The translations under genes were made by a program, and so were the position numbers. From positions 1 to 48,710 of the forward strand of contig JAHLKC010000207.1 in the NCBI GenBank assembly GCA_025449115.1: a stretch of 48,710 bases of DNA, given 5' to 3'. Numbering within the stretch: position 1 is the stretch's first letter; each line of letters opens with the position of its first letter. A model generated the notes under the pieces. That model was not told where the DNA came from. It was given only the letters and a program-made list of their open reading frames with translations, and ran no database searches. Source of the DNA: Chytridium lagenaria. Lineage: Eukaryota > Chytridiomycota > Chytridiomycetes > Chytridiales > Chytridiaceae. Positions 1-13,908 of this stretch are shown here, piece after piece.

Positions 1-1184
1 ACCAAACAAACAGCACTCTACAACAATGACTTCCACCTGATAATTACCTTTCATCAACCCTCCCCACCATTGACCTTCGGTGTAAGTTCAAAATCGATCC
101 CCTTGAGGGCTTTGGAGCTTTCACACCTACAAACAAGAATTAGCGTCTTATAACCCTCTTTAAAACCAATTACCTGATGCCTCCTGCTCAGCCTTGAGTT
201 GCTCCATGAACGTCTGCGGCTTTCCCCCGAAGTCGGTACCAATTTAAACAACAAAAACCCAATATTCAGGACAGGAAGGAAAACCAAGATCGACCCTACG
301 GAATTGAGGTGTGAGTGATTGAATGAGTTAATAGCTTTTTTACATGTTGTCATGATGACGGTTTGGACGGAAGGGTGGATCCAAAGCGTGGACTTGATCA
401 ATACTCTATAGCCGAATAAAATTACGGTAAGAAATCATGATAAAGAGAATACACACAATAGAAAAAGTCAATATGGCAACATCGCAATAAAATCAAATCA
501 AGAAAAGGACTCGCAAGAAGGAAAAACCCTCATCGCAAAGCAACCCTTACCTTAAATACCCCAACGTCCACAACCCACCCAAAATAACCACCCCCAACAA
601 ATTATAAAGCAACGATATCCCATCCCTCGAACTAAACCTCTGTCTTCCTCTCTCCCTCTGCACCCTCGCAAAAGCAGGATGCTCCCATTTCGGTTGAAAC
701 CACCCCCACCCCCCCACCACCACCCTCCTTCTTCCCGCAGTCCAAAATTGCTCCTCGTTTTCAATCCACTGGAAACAACAGGACTATAAGATCCATTGAA
801 CGAGCCACTAGGACTCAACGGCTGTCGCGACACTGGGACGCCACTTCCTTTGGTGTTGAGAATGGTGTGAATTTCGTGGGCGATGAAAAGTATCCTGGGA
901 ACCACCTGTCAGCGACTGTGTTGGAGGTATGTTTTGACGGGATTCTGGGAACGCGCGTTGGTATGGTGTTGAAGGGGTGCGGGACCATGGGGTTGAAGGG
1001 GTTGTATTGTTGTGGGAGGGAGTGATGTCGGTAAAGCGGGAGCGCAGGGAGAGTGGGACGATGTGGATGTTGTGGAGAGACGGAAGGAGTCGGGAGTGCG
1101 GGAGGGGTGTTTACGGGAGGAGTGAGGGTCGTATGGGGTGGATGGGTTGGAGGGAGAATGGAACGGACTGTTGGATGTGCTCAT
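1..1184 (-). CDS. POM34-like nuclear pore membrane protein (partial, 3' end outside window)
   Basis: Likely nuclear envelope protein of the NPCC/POM34 family, which anchors the nuclear pore ring. The start at 1184 opens a Ser/Pro/Thr-rich N-terminus with short repeats. It is followed by WEHPAFARVQRER, a first membrane segment near 560-600 (LLYNLLGVVILGGLWTLGY) and a second near 260-310 (ILVFLPVLNIGFLLFKLV). Yeast Pom34 has the same order: a low-complexity N-terminus, a short charged stretch, then two membrane spans, the second with an LNI..L.KL pattern. Visible exons are 1184-552, 405-174 and 126-48, with GTAAGG, GTAATT and GTAATT donors; coding continues off the left edge. Several frame changes are needed (around 840, 700 and 240), as in neighbouring genes. 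The two-span topology is seen; the family name is inference from a weak resemblance. Confidence 0.5.
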
Positions 1185-2473
1185 TGTCCTGATGCAATAG
1201 ATGCCTCGGACAAGAAGCGCAAAAAAAAATGATCAGAAATTTCTTTTTTGGATTGGTGTCGTCAAAGTCGCTTGCAGTGGGTAATGTCCAAACGGGACCT
1301 GAGGGGCATGCTGTTTGGGTGGGTTGTGACAGAGCAACTGACGACTGTGAAACCTTTTAGTGGGGAAACTAGTAAGAAGATGTAGTGTTTTTTAGTCTCT
1401 TTGGGCTGCACATGAAAAGCTGCATTCATTCACGCATATCACGCACGCGCGTCTGGATTGCAGACTGCTCAATCTCGCGTTCATTTTATTTACCCATGAT
1501 TCTGAACCCTCTCTCTGTCTCTTGCTGTTCAAAGATTATTCTCTTCCCTCAGCATGATGATCCCCTCCTCACACACACACACACACACACACACCTTCTC
1601 CTCCTTTTCGTTGTTAGCGTTAATAAAAAACACCGCGCCATGTGTATTTCTTGTTGTGAAGAACTTCGGTCCCCAAGAAAACATGATGGATTCAAGCACA
1701 TCGCATGACCCTGTTGACTTTGGCCGCATCCGCAACACTTCTTTCAGTCTCTCTCGTTCCATTATCCTTCGTCACGATTGAACTCTCGCCACAATTCTTT
1801 GAGAAAAAACCACCTTTCACCCGCATCATTGTCATCGTCCATCCCACTTACTTCGGAGACATGCTCCATTACCTCACTAAAGACGATGAACACGGACGGC
1901 ACCCTCATCCGCCTCCCCTTCCATACGCCTACTCATCGCGTCAACGGCACATTCCGTCAGTTTCCCTGAAGCCGACATTCATTTCAACCCCTCTTCAACG
2001 CAAAGATTCGTATTATGGACACTGTCGGTTTCACGGATCGCAGCCGCCGAAATTTGCAAAGCGACGGACGTTGATGAATCTATATGCAGGGTGAAGAATA
2101 AGCTTGGAACAGAGGCGGTGGAGATTTAAGTCGTAGGATCAACTACCCTAGAGCGCCTGTGCTGATAGTTGTGGTTGCTGAATGCACGGCCATGAAGAAC
2201 TTGGTTGAACTGCCCTCACATCACCCCACCAGCGTCACAATAATGCAAGGAAAAAATCTTTTAATTTTTCGTCGTATACCTTTTACCCCCCTTAATTGAC
2301 GACGTCCGACGGACGGCACTCTCCCCACTTTCTTCCATTCAATCCCCATCACCCAAACTTCCATCATCGGAAACTCCTCCCAAGGCAGCGACTTTCCATC
2401 CATCTCTCGTCACTGCCATACTTTTGTCGGGAAAACTCTTTTTGAAAGGAAACGAAACAAGAACGGCTAAAGA
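1185..2473. other. intergenic region, possible degraded coding stretch
   Basis: No gene recognised. It separates the divergent POM34-like gene and ARP1, so it should hold both promoters. At 1885-2129 on the + strand there is protein-like codon bias with frame changes, ending in a stop near 2129. I cannot name it; it may be an unrecognised gene or a remnant. Confidence 0.4.
1570..1594. repeat. (CA)12 microsatellite
   Basis: Uninterrupted CA dinucleotide run. Short overlapping ORFs on both strands here are by-products of the repeat. Confidence 0.95.
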
Positions 2474-4597
<2,124 letters not shown>

Positions 4598-5281
4598 ATG
4601 TTTTACCTGTTTTCGTTTACCTTTTATTTTTTTTAGAAAATAAAATATTACTATGTTTCTTTTTTGTATACCCTTTTACACTTGACGTTGAGGTGAGTGG
4701 ATGTTATGGGGATGGAGGGTACTATGGGATATGGCGGGGAGGGGTCAGACGGGGCATGGTTTACCTGTGAAGGGTTCGCTGTCAATGTGCATGTGTTGGG
4801 GATGCCACTACGTGTCAAGTATTGAGGGAAAAAAAAATTGGATGTTGACGTGATTTGCTTTTTTTCTTTTTTTTTGTTTTTCTTTTTATTGAGAGTGGGG
4901 TTCTTTCGTGGCGCTTTTTTGAGCCGGAAAACGGACGGACGTAATAAAGTAATTTGTAAACTTATGAGTGGAATACCTGTCAATAACTTTTTTCCGATAC
5001 GTTGCTGTTAGAATTCTTTCATTTTATTTTTTTTATTTTTTTTTCGGGAGGGGTGGGGGGGTAGGGGCGAAAGTTGGTTCCGGTTACAGTTGGAAGTAGC
5101 AGTTAGGAAGTAAAGCATAATAGTACAGAGTTTTACTAAAAAATACAACACACCACAAGATGCTTCTACAAAAAGAATGAGATTGACAGAAACCGTAAAA
5201 AAAAAAGAGGCATTGAATCATGACGACAAGAAAAGGAGAAAAAAAAAAGACAGAGATTGGATTCAAGGAGGTCTGTTCATT
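4598..5281. other. 3' intergenic region between convergent genes
   Basis: T-rich and A-rich tracts between the 3' ends of ARP1 and the aminoacylase gene. It should contain both polyadenylation regions. The ORF on the minus strand at 4651-4983 is low complexity and not supported. Confidence 0.6.
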
Positions 5282-7112
5282 TTACAAACTGGCAAGTTTG
5301 CTGATAAGCTAAAAGAAAAAAACGCGTCAAGACACATTCACGCAGTAGTTAAAAAAACAACAAACAAAGAAACTTACATCCACATAAAACCCAATGCTCT
5401 CCAAAAACGTTGCCACAGGCACGTACTCATTATGATGATGCAACAGTGGCTGTACGTTCCTCAAATAACTCAATCCAAGAGCCGGGATGTTGAGTTTTCG
5501 AATAAACCTATAGATATGAATATGTTTCAGGAATATGAGGGGATACCTTGAATCAGAGGCGGCGGGGAACACTTCAGGAGTAATTTGGATGTTGCGAGAG
5601 GCGGCGACTTCGCGGAGAGCTACAAACCAGGGGTTTGTGTCGTCAACGGGGGTGACGTCGTTGGAGTCGAATTTTTGCTCAAACTGGAAAGGCAGACGGA
5701 GGATAGAATGGAAATTTGGGTACCGGGAAGAGGCTTACGCTGTAGGTGACTCTGTTGAAAAAGAGATGTTAGTTTGGTGTATAAATGTGAGAGAAGAGAT
5801 AAGAGAGACAGGTCTGGTTATGCGAATTGACGAACCCTTCTTCTTCTTCACACCAGCCTTTAATCATATTCTCGAAACCGACAAGATCGACCCAGGGACT
5901 GATACGGATATCAAGACCACCCCAAGCTTCTCCCGGCACAACATTAAACTGAATTCCAGCCTTAAGCATAGTCTAAAACAATAAACTTAATCAGCTTCCC
6001 CAACCCCAACCACTCCGTATAGAAAATAATAAAATAAAAAACACTCACAAGATTCACAGTCGTCACATCCCCTAAATCCAACGGTCTCCTTGAACCATCC
6101 GACTTCACGCCAAACTTGAACAAGGCTTCCTGGGTGTCCCTCCATGAGAGGAATTTGCTTAAGACACGGAGGAGTTTGGCTGGAGCCGGGTCTTGGATAA
6201 ATTGGGAGCCGTGACCGACGTTTCCGGTGGCTTTGATCCAGACCCACCAAGGTGAACGCTGGTGTGATGGTGAGAACGATAGGACGGAGGAAAGGGTGTT
6301 TTACCTCGGCGTGGAAGACGCGGATGTTATTTCCAGGGCTTGCGATACCTTCATCGAGAACGAATCCGACGCCGAGGTTACGGAAATGTTCCATGTCGAC
6401 CCAGTGCCTCAAATAAAAAACGACGTTCAGCATTACATACACATGCACATAAGCCCGATATGTTCATATCTTGCCACTCCCTCCAGATACTGAAGTCCAC
6501 AGGGTTGAATCTCACCTCACACCATCCTCACCCCCAATCTCCTCATCAGTCCCCAAACGATATGCACGGTCCGTTCAGGTTGCCACTTTTGCTCTTTCAC
6601 CAGAATTCTTAATGCTTCAAGGTACCCGGATCCCACGCATTTCATGTCTTGAGTTCCGCGACCCATGATGTACCGTCAATGATTTCAGCAGAGAATGGGT
6701 CGCATTTCCATTGATCGGGGAAGACGGGGACAACGTCGGTGTGGGAGTCTTTCAAAACAATATGTTAGAAAAGATAAGTATGCAAGGTATCCAAGGTGTG
6801 GAAGGTGATAGCGGATGGACGTTTCTTCCATCGCCGCCTATCGCATCACTTAAACGCAGAGACATGCAACTAAAAACTCACACAACATCAAACTCGCTAA
6901 TTCCTTCTGCTTGCCCTCAATCTTCATGAGAACAAAGGGCTTCCCCTTGACCGGTTCAAACACTTCCGCAGGGATCCCAATGTCCTCTGCCTGCTTCAAC
7001 AACCATTCGGCGCATTCAGTTATGCAGGGTTTGGATGAACCGTCTTGATGCGGACGTATTCTTGGAACCTTTTAACCGCCTCATGCGTCTCGTCGCCTGT
7101 GACGTTGATCAT
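5282..7112 (-). CDS. ACY1: aminoacylase-1 (N-acyl-L-amino-acid amidohydrolase, M20 family)
   Basis: Cytosolic zinc enzyme that removes acyl groups from N-acyl amino acids, salvaging residues from N-acetylated protein breakdown. Start MINVTGDETHEAVKRFQEYV at 7112. The metal-site order of M20 is present: SHTDVVPVFPDQW, then RGTQDMKCVGSGYLEAL, then DEEIGGEDGV with the catalytic Glu pair. FVLDEGIASPGNN, GNVGHGSQF, FNVVPGEAWGGLDIRISP and VFPAASDSRY follow, with GLSYLRNVQPLLHHHNEYV carrying the last His ligand. A short exon encodes LISKLASL and the stop at 5282. At least six introns have GTGAG/GTAAG donors. Single-base deletions are needed near 7031 (AA to A), 6670 and 6555. It is head-to-head with the PKA subunit gene and convergent with ARP1. 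Confidence 0.93.
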
Positions 7113-7600
7113 TTTTTTCTTCGATTAAATGAACAACGGTTTTTTCGTTCCGATTCCAGCGCGGTGCATGATGGCCAAAATATATAAAAAGACGGCGCCG
7201 TCGTTCACTTTGAAAAAGACTCCCGGACTCTTTGACGTCACGTATTTTACGAGTCTTACCCGTCTGTAGTTGACCGTAGTTATTTTCTTTGGTTGTTTTT
7301 GAAGTCGGTGCTCAATGCAGGCCAAGAACAATGCCGGCGACTAACCTACAACCAGCTTCCAACCATTCATACGTGATTGGGGCCATTGTTCGCGGGCATG
7401 AAAGAAAGAACTCCTATCAATCACCCACTGTACTCTCGCTCTTAACTCAACCTTGTTCTTAATTAACATACCATCGAAACCCCCCCCATTCCCAATTCCC
7501 ATTCCCCTCAACTTGTTTTCTCTGCAGAACGTCGACACCCCACACCACCCCCACCCACCACCACCCGTTCGTTGTAGCTTTCTCACTTAGTCAAAGCAAG
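7113..7600. promoter_or_regulatory. divergent promoter region ACY1 / PKA regulatory subunit
   Basis: 488 bp between the start codons of two diverging genes. It contains a C/A-rich tract just upstream of 7601 on the + strand. The minus-strand ORF at 7125-7331 has no recognisable content. No specific operator could be identified. Confidence 0.6.
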
Positions 7601-9001
7601 ATGGTGACCGTTACAACCTTGAACACCAACAGTTCACCGTCCCCGCGGCTTCCCAGAGATCTTAAAGGACTTGAATCGTGAGGTGTGAGGCATCAACCCA
7701 AAGACATATACCAGTTCTGCGCTACATATTTTCACAAGAAGTTGGCTGATCAGAGAACTAAGTTAATGGACGCTACCGACGCCGTCCATGACGCTCCTCA
7801 AGACAACGCCGAACCATCTGAAGGTCACAATGAAGAGAATCAGACACGCTCGGTGATATTCTTGACCCCTCCGACCCTACCCATGCCCACCAAGTGGTCC
7901 ACGTCCCCGCAGTCTCAGCGCGATAGCCCATCATGATGACGAACCTGAGGAATCCGATGAAGAAGATGACGTTCTTGAAGAAGATGATCACGTTTCTTCT
8001 CAACCCCCTCCCTCCATGAACCACAACCGTGGCCGTCGCACATCTGTCTCTGCGGAATCCATGGCACCCTCCCAAGACGCTTCGTATGAGCGCATTGTGA
8101 TTCCAAAGACGGATGAACAACGTTCCCGTATCGACGCGTCGATTAGAAGCAACTTTTTGTTCAGGGCTTGTGATGAGGAGCAGTATGCGGATGTTGTTGC
8201 AGCCATGTCGGAGAAGAAGGTGGCACCTGGGGAGGAGGTGATTAGACAGGGTGGTGTCGGTGATTTCTTCTATGTGGTTGAAACCGGTGCGCTTGATGTG
8301 CTTGTGTCGAGGAATGGATCACCGGCGGTAAAGGTGACGGATTATTCTGCGGGTGGTAGTTTTGGTGAACTCGCTTTGATGTACAACGCGCCACGTGCTG
8401 CTACTGTGATTGCAACGAGTGATAGTGTGCTCTGGGCGTTGATAGGGTGACGTTCAGGAGGATCTTGATGGAGAACACATCGAGGAAGAGGAGGATGTAT
8501 GAGGCGTTCCTTGAGGAGGTGGAGTTGTTGGTGTCGCTTGAGCCTTATGAGAGGCACAAGATTGCGGACGCTTTGGAGAGTGTGGTGTATAATGATGGAG
8601 ATGTCGTCATCAAACAAGGGGAATCTGGGGAGAACTTTTACATCATTGAGAGTGGGCAGGCGAGGGTTACTCAGACCGACTCGGAAGGTGTAGAGAGGGA
8701 GTTGCCTGGTTTGGGCAGAGGGAGTTACTTTGGAGGTGAGTTCTATCCCTTTTCTAACTCTTGCCACTTTCGCCTTTCTGAATACATTATTTACTAAACC
8801 GGGCTTACTTATCTTTTTATAAAAGAACTCGCGCTCCTTACCAACCAACCTCGTAAAGCCACAGTCAGCGCCATTGGTCGTCTCAAGCTCGCAACACTTG
8901 GCAAGAAAGCCTTTGTCCGTCTCCTAGGCCCTGTTGTCAACATCATTAAACGTAACGCTGACAACTACAACACCATCGCCACCGCTTTTGCGAGCTCATG
9001 A
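7601..9001 (+). CDS. cAMP-dependent protein kinase regulatory subunit
   Basis: Binds and inhibits the PKA catalytic subunit until cAMP binds. Domain order: an N-terminal RIIa-type dimerisation/docking helix pair (EILKDLNREV then RHQPKDIYQFCATYF), an acidic linker, and the inhibitor site GRRTSVSAES near 8033. Because this is RRxS rather than RRxA it should be autophosphorylated (type II-like). Two cyclic-nucleotide domains follow; each phosphate-binding cassette is visible: GGSFGELALMYNAPRAATV near 8350, and YFGELALLTNQPRKATV across the intron. That intron is 8736-8825 (GTGAGT..AAAAG). The protein ends NTIATAFASS at 9001. Single-base losses occur near 7686 and 8440, with other shifts near 7645 and 7845. 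Length about 420 residues, normal for fungi. The exact start is uncertain because of the shift near 7645. Confidence 0.95.
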
Positions 9002-9828
9002 TTGGCCTTTCATTGCATAATGAAGAGCGATACTATGACCTTTGCTTGATTTATTGACTTGGATGTGATTTTGGCACTATGCCCTGCTCCCTTATTTTTT
9101 TCTTTTTTGTATACCAATACTCCAGAAATCTCATTTCGCCTGATGACTTCATGTTTTTCCTCTCCCTCCCAGTTTTACTTATCATGTGGTTCTTATATCG
9201 CTCCCCATCTCGTCCCTCCTATTTTGTCATTTCGCCCACTAGGAGTATCTCCATTCACCCTTGCCTCTTTCTGTTTTCTTCATCCCGCCACTTATGTGCT
9301 TTTCTCTAGCCGTCTTCTGATTGTTTTGGTTTTCTGGGGGGTTGGTTTATTTATTTTTGTTGGAAAACCCAAAAAATATAGATTATCCATAACTCGACTA
9401 ACCCTAACCTCGACTTCCGCAAAAGTCCTTGTCCCGCCCAAACCTAGCGACGAAGAAAAATCAATACCTAACCTTTTGTATTCAGATATATTTGTTATGG
9501 GTTTTTGTTTTTCTGTTTGCCCCTGTACTTGCCGTACTCAACCCCCTTCCTCAAAGTGTGGTTCTTTGTTAATTACGGGGATTGCGATTATCCATTCTTA
9601 TTCGACATCTTTTTGCATCAAAATCTTCTCTACGTCGACATGTATTCTCAGCCTTTTTCTTTTGCTACTGCGCCTAGCAAGCGAATAAGCGAATCTTTAT
9701 AAAAATACTTCAAGTACTTTTGCACAATAAGCCAAAGTATACTCTCCGTGTACTGGCCGTTGATACTTTTTTTGTTTTAAAAAAAAACAACTTCTTCCTC
9801 CTTATACATCTTTTAAACGGGTCCGTCT
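9002..9828. other. 3' flanking region, pyrimidine-rich
   Basis: No gene supported. The + strand is strongly T/C-rich, which opens a 209-codon frame (9059-9688) with no domain, no repeat of known type and hydrophobic low-complexity composition. It is most likely 3' UTR and intergenic DNA. Confidence 0.5.
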
Positions 9829-10035
9829 TTATTTGACTCGACCCAGACTTTGACCTTCTTTGGCTCTCAATAACTTAAAGATCTTGTAGCCTTTGGCTCT
9901 GTGGTGTTTCGCGATCGCAAGGACGTGGCCACGTAAAAGCTCATTCAATTCACCATCATTAATAAAGTAAAAGTCATAAGCATTATTATTGGCAACAATG
10001 TGGGAAGTGTCTCCTCCAAACCTGTAAGGGCAGTA
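9829..10035 (-). CDS. unrecognised small exon or gene fragment
   Basis: A minus-strand frame begins after a good splice acceptor (CCCTTACAG) at about 10036 and reads FGGDTSHIVANNNAYDFYF onward to a stop at 9829. The C-terminus is basic (HHRAKGYKIFKLLRAKEGQ). I do not recognise a family. It lies downstream of the helicase gene, whose stop at 10299 lies between, so it is not clearly part of it. It may be the last exon of a gene whose first exon I cannot find (an ATG at about 10072 starts MAATFSG but gives no clean donor), or a remnant. Confidence 0.3.
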   Translation of the reverse strand, partial: YCPYRFGGDTSHIVANNNAYDFYFINDGELNELLRGHVLAIAKHHRAKGYKIFKLLRAKEGQSLGRVK

Positions 10036-10298
10036 TCGCAAAAATTAAACTCCTGAAAACGTCGCCGCCATAGCGGCTTATAAGATGTGGGGAGCTACAC
10101 CAAGTTACTGATTGTTTTGGTCTGATACCAGCATTTGTATTTTTTAGATAAACTTAAACTTTTCGTTAAGACATATTTATTCTAGCTACAATTTAAGTAC
10201 CCATATCATCGTAATAATAATAGCCCCACATTCTTCCTCATCTTTGTAAAGAAAAGATGACTTCTCAAAGTCTCAAATCACTCTTTCCTCCAACATAA

Positions 10299-12621
10299 CT
10301 ACGCCAACATCTCCCCCTTCCTACCGGCCGCCTCAATGGCCGTCGCCAACGCCACATCCCTCTTTGTCACAAAGCTCGTCGCCCGTCCCTTTGCCCCATT
10401 CCTTGCCGTCCTCCCACCCTATGCAAAAAATCAATCGCCGTATGCGGAAACTCATACAACACAACATGATCCACCGCAACAGTATCCACTCCCCTCGACA
10501 CCGCATCCGTTGCCACAAGCACCCTAAACTCATCCTCCTTTCTCATCTCCTTCCCCTTCCGTTCTCCACAAAACTCTTTAACAATCAACTGCCGTTCAGA
10601 GGCATCCGTGGACGCTGTGAGAACACCCACATTAAAGCCCTTCCCACGAAGCATGTCTCCAACCCATTCGGCTGTTTGCACGCGATTACAGAAAACTATG
10701 ACATGTGCGTCCCCTCCAATTCGCCCCATCTTGAGTGTATCCAACAACAACGTAGGTTTCGAGTCAGACCCACTGACCCTCAAAAACGTCTGCTTAAGTC
10801 CTGGCAAAGTTTTATGGAGTTTCGGCGTTGCAATACGGATATGTGTTGGATGGATTTTGGTGAGTCGCGTAATCATTGTCCGCGGAAATGTAGCCGACAC
10901 ATAAGTGAATAAGGTTTCCGGCGTTTCATCATCCACCTTCCGTTTCATAATAGGATCAAGACACTGATCAAGCTCATACGCAAAACTCGTATCCATCAGC
11001 GTATCCGCCTCATCCACCACAATCTCCTGCACGCGATCAGGTAAGAGCTCGTGATCCTCAAAATGGGTGGCCAGCGCGCGTGGCGTGCAAACGAGAATAT
11101 CGACGGGAGATGTTGCGATTTTACGTTTCACTGAGGCGGCGTGACGAGGACGTGAATGGATGCCCATGACAATCAGACGAGCGTTATGGGAGCATAAGGT
11201 TTTGGCGACTTGGGTGACTTGGTCGACAAGGTCGCGGGTTGGGACGAGAATGATGCCGCGGGGACGTTTTGGGAGGCGGACTTTGCTGCTGAAAACGGGG
11301 GGAGGGCGTGGAGTGGTTTCCGATTTAGATGCAAGTTGTTCGGCGAGTGCATCGGGAGATTGAGACGCCAATGATGGGGTGGAAACCACAGCTTCCACCA
11401 CATTCATCATGTCATCTGAAACAGATGAGAAACGTTTCGCTTCCTCAGCTTCAGCCTCCCGAAGTCGATGAATCATAGGGAGGAGGTATGCCAGGGTCTT
11501 CCCACTCCCCGTTTCAGCTCCAATAAGTAACGTCCTCCCACTTCGCTTCTCATCCAACGACGCCGGAATCGCCAACGCCTGCACAGGCGTCGGTTTACAT
11601 TTCATCCCGAGAGTCGTCTGCAAAGCCTCCACAATCTCTTTTCTCAACCCCATCCCATCAAACGTAACCGACTGCATAGCTTCCTTCAATTTAGATTGCG
11701 TAGAAGGCGTCACGTCCAACGGTTCCATTGCAAATTTAGTTGCGTGAACTTGTTGAGCTGCTATCCATTCCCGTTGAGATTCATGTTGGTTACGCTGTCT
11801 TTGAATCATCTCGAATTCTTGTTGACGGGTCATGTGGCGGGGAGGTGAGGCAGTGCGGTCACTTGTAGAAACACCGGGGCGACGTGACTTTCCTTCTCGA
11901 CGGTCTTTTCCGGGAGGGTTTAGGAGCTGGACGTTTTGTCAACCTTCTATCCCCAGGTCTTTCAAAACCGTCCACTAGATTTCTCGATTCTTCCAGCACC
12001 ACCCTGAGGCTTCACTCCATCCTTTTCCCAATTCTTCCACTCCTTCTCCCTCTTCTCCTCAGTCCTGTCAGCACCGGGTCTCTCAAACTTTTTCCCCTCT
12101 GCCCTTCCCGCACGTCTTTCAAACCGTCCACCAGATTTCCCAAACCTTCCAACACCAAACCCCTTCCCCTTCTCCTCTCCCGCAGCCGCAGCTTCCAGTG
12201 CCCTATTTTTCGGTGAATGCCAGTCATCCCCTCGTCTCATTTTCGCCAATTTCAATCTCGGTGGAAGCGCCAAACCTGTGATGCCTTCCGCGGCATCGGG
12301 TCGGCGTTCTTAAACCTCCCAGAAACCGCCAGACGAGGGTTTTGAGAATTTGGAGGGACGTGGATATTTTGTCTTGAAGGACCATGAGCTTGAACGAGAG
12401 TCTTTGATGCCGCTGAATGAGCTACCTTTTGATTTGTTGTTGAATGTGGGGTTGATGTTGAAAAAGGGTTGGAGTGAGAGAATGATGGTAATGTTGATGC
12501 TGGGAGGTGATTCAATGCAGATGATGAGTGAAGCAGAGGGAGTGATGGTGTACACTGCTGTATACGCTATCGGGATCCTCGACAGTAACGCCGTCGCAAG
12601 TAAGCGACGATGGCACTGCAT
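10299..12621 (-). CDS. MRH4: mitochondrial DEAD-box ATP-dependent RNA helicase (Mrh4-like)
   Basis: ATP-dependent RNA remodelling, probably in mitochondrial large-ribosome assembly as for yeast Mrh4. The start at 12621 gives MQCHRRLLATALLSRIPIAY, an Arg-bearing amphipathic presequence typical of matrix import. A long basic Gly/Arg/Lys linker follows (12290-11840). The helicase core is clear: GAETGSGKTLAYLLP (motif I), VPTRDL (Ia), CTPRALATH (Ib), VDEADTLMD (II, DEAD), VSATFP (III), HVIVFCN (IV), LVATDAVSRGVD (V) and LHRVGRTAR (VI, after one base correction near 10415). The C-terminus ends GRKGEMLA at 10299. The HRVGRTARNGAKG form favours Mrh4 over nucleolar DEAD proteins. Shifts also occur in the basic linker near 11850-11960 and at a stop near 12310, so the exact N-terminus is less certain than the core. 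Confidence 0.85.
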
Positions 12622-12690
12622 GACGTCCAGATTTGAAAACGAGAGAAAAAAACCAGTGACAATCCCGCCTGCAAAAATTAACTATTCTCG
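12622..12690. promoter_or_regulatory. 69-bp divergent promoter, MRH4 / LAMTOR5
   Basis: The two start codons (12621 on -, 12691 on +) are only 69 bp apart, so both genes probably share promoter elements. The 5' UTRs must be very short or overlap the neighbouring coding region. Confidence 0.6.
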
Positions 12691-13173
12691 ATGGAGGAGA
12701 CCTTGGACGACGTCCTCGACGGAATGTGAGATCCCGAGTCTGCCTCCTCACCAATACATTTACACCCTCATCCCTACAGTCATCCGACGCAATGAACCTG
12801 AAACTCGCTAACCCTCATCCAAATAGTTCTCAGAGCGAAGGTGTCAAGGGCGTTCTCCTTACAGACGCTGAAGGCCTTTGTTTGGGAGGTATGCAGCAAT
12901 TCCCTCGCTTAAAAGCTCTTACATCCTTATTCTCATACCCTCATTTATAGCTCGCGGTAAGGCCCAACCCTCTACAGCCGGCTCTATCACCTCGATTTCA
13001 AATCGAGCCCACCGCATTGCTCAAGAAAGTGGACGAGGGGACTTGGAGGAAGCAACGGTATCCATTGAAACGGATACGGGGTGAGTTGGCATTTTTATAG
13101 CCTACAACTAAAAAAAAAAAGTCGGATCGTGGTGAGGCAGGAGCACGGCACGACCATTGCAATTTTCAAGTGA
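12691..13173 (+). CDS. LAMTOR5: Ragulator complex subunit LAMTOR5 (HBXIP/p9.6 family)
   Basis: Small roadblock-fold subunit of Ragulator, which holds Rag GTPases on the lysosome or vacuole for TORC1 amino-acid sensing. Four exons: 12691-12725/6, 12780-12888, 12951-13080 and 13122-13173. The start MEETLDDVLDGM matches the family N-terminus. GVKGVLLTDAEGLCLGARG is the signature strand-turn, STAGSITSISNRAHRIA the central helix, and RIVVRQEHGTTIAIFK the C-terminal strands before the stop at 13173. Length about 105 residues, slightly longer than the human protein. Joining exon 1 to exon 2 in frame needs one G restored at the donor (ATGTGAG, probably ATGGTGAG), another homopolymer loss. It is too small and intron-split to be seen as one open frame. 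Confidence 0.9.
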
Positions 13174-13908
13174 TTTCTACTCTTACTCTACGCTTTATAC
13201 CCCTCCTAGCTTGCTAGAGATTCCGTTGTGCCGCGTTCTTTTGAAATATTAAATAGAAGTCTTTCTGCTTTTGTTTACATCTTCGTTGTTTTTGCAAAGA
13301 GGCGATGCAAGGCTTCAGGACTTTTTTGGAATGCGAATGGAAAGTTGTTTGATTGCTGTAAGCGAGGTTTATTTCAACCCATGCGCATCTGGCAGAAAGT
13401 TAGACCACCCCACCTTCATCCCAAGACACCACCACTGAGCATACGTTGTATACATGTTCAACGTTTTGAGGTGAGGATGAGTACTTTATTATTTGTTTGT
13501 TTCTTTCTTATTTAAAGTGGCTACTTTGTAGCAGCAGAATGCATGCAGAGCACGTTGCAACTCACACTCTGAAAATTGTCATTGAGTAATTATGTTTTAG
13601 TCTAATTTCAATACAAATAACAAACATTACAATAAACAACGTAATTGACTTAAGCAAAACAGTTTAAAAACTGCAGTGACGCTGAAGTAGGAATTGAACT
13701 GAGGAATTAAATATACTGCAAAGTACGTGGACGCATGAACTAAACGACAAAACCAGACTCTAGAAAAAAACAAAAACGTTACAAGAATCAGATGAACTAG
13801 AAAGGCTTTACAGCCACAAGGTAAGAGCAAAAGAGCATGAGCAAACAACACAAGTGGAGAGGAGTGCGTGTCGACTTTATGGCGTGGCCGATGTGGGTTT
13901 ACTCTTAT
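13174..13908. other. intergenic region between convergent genes
   Basis: No gene recognised. A 95-codon + frame (13228-13515) lacks any domain and its upstream sequence is the LAMTOR5 3' flank. Confidence 0.45.

Noticed and set aside
1529..1781. Overlapping ORFs on both strands around the CA repeat
   Set aside because: By-products of the (CA)12 microsatellite without supporting content.
9059..9688. 209-codon + strand ORF after the PKA subunit gene
   Set aside because: Pyrimidine-rich, hydrophobic low-complexity reading with no domain; explained by composition of the 3' flank.
10364..10912. 182-codon + ORF
   Set aside because: Antisense shadow of the Mrh4-like helicase, whose motifs on the minus strand are unambiguous.
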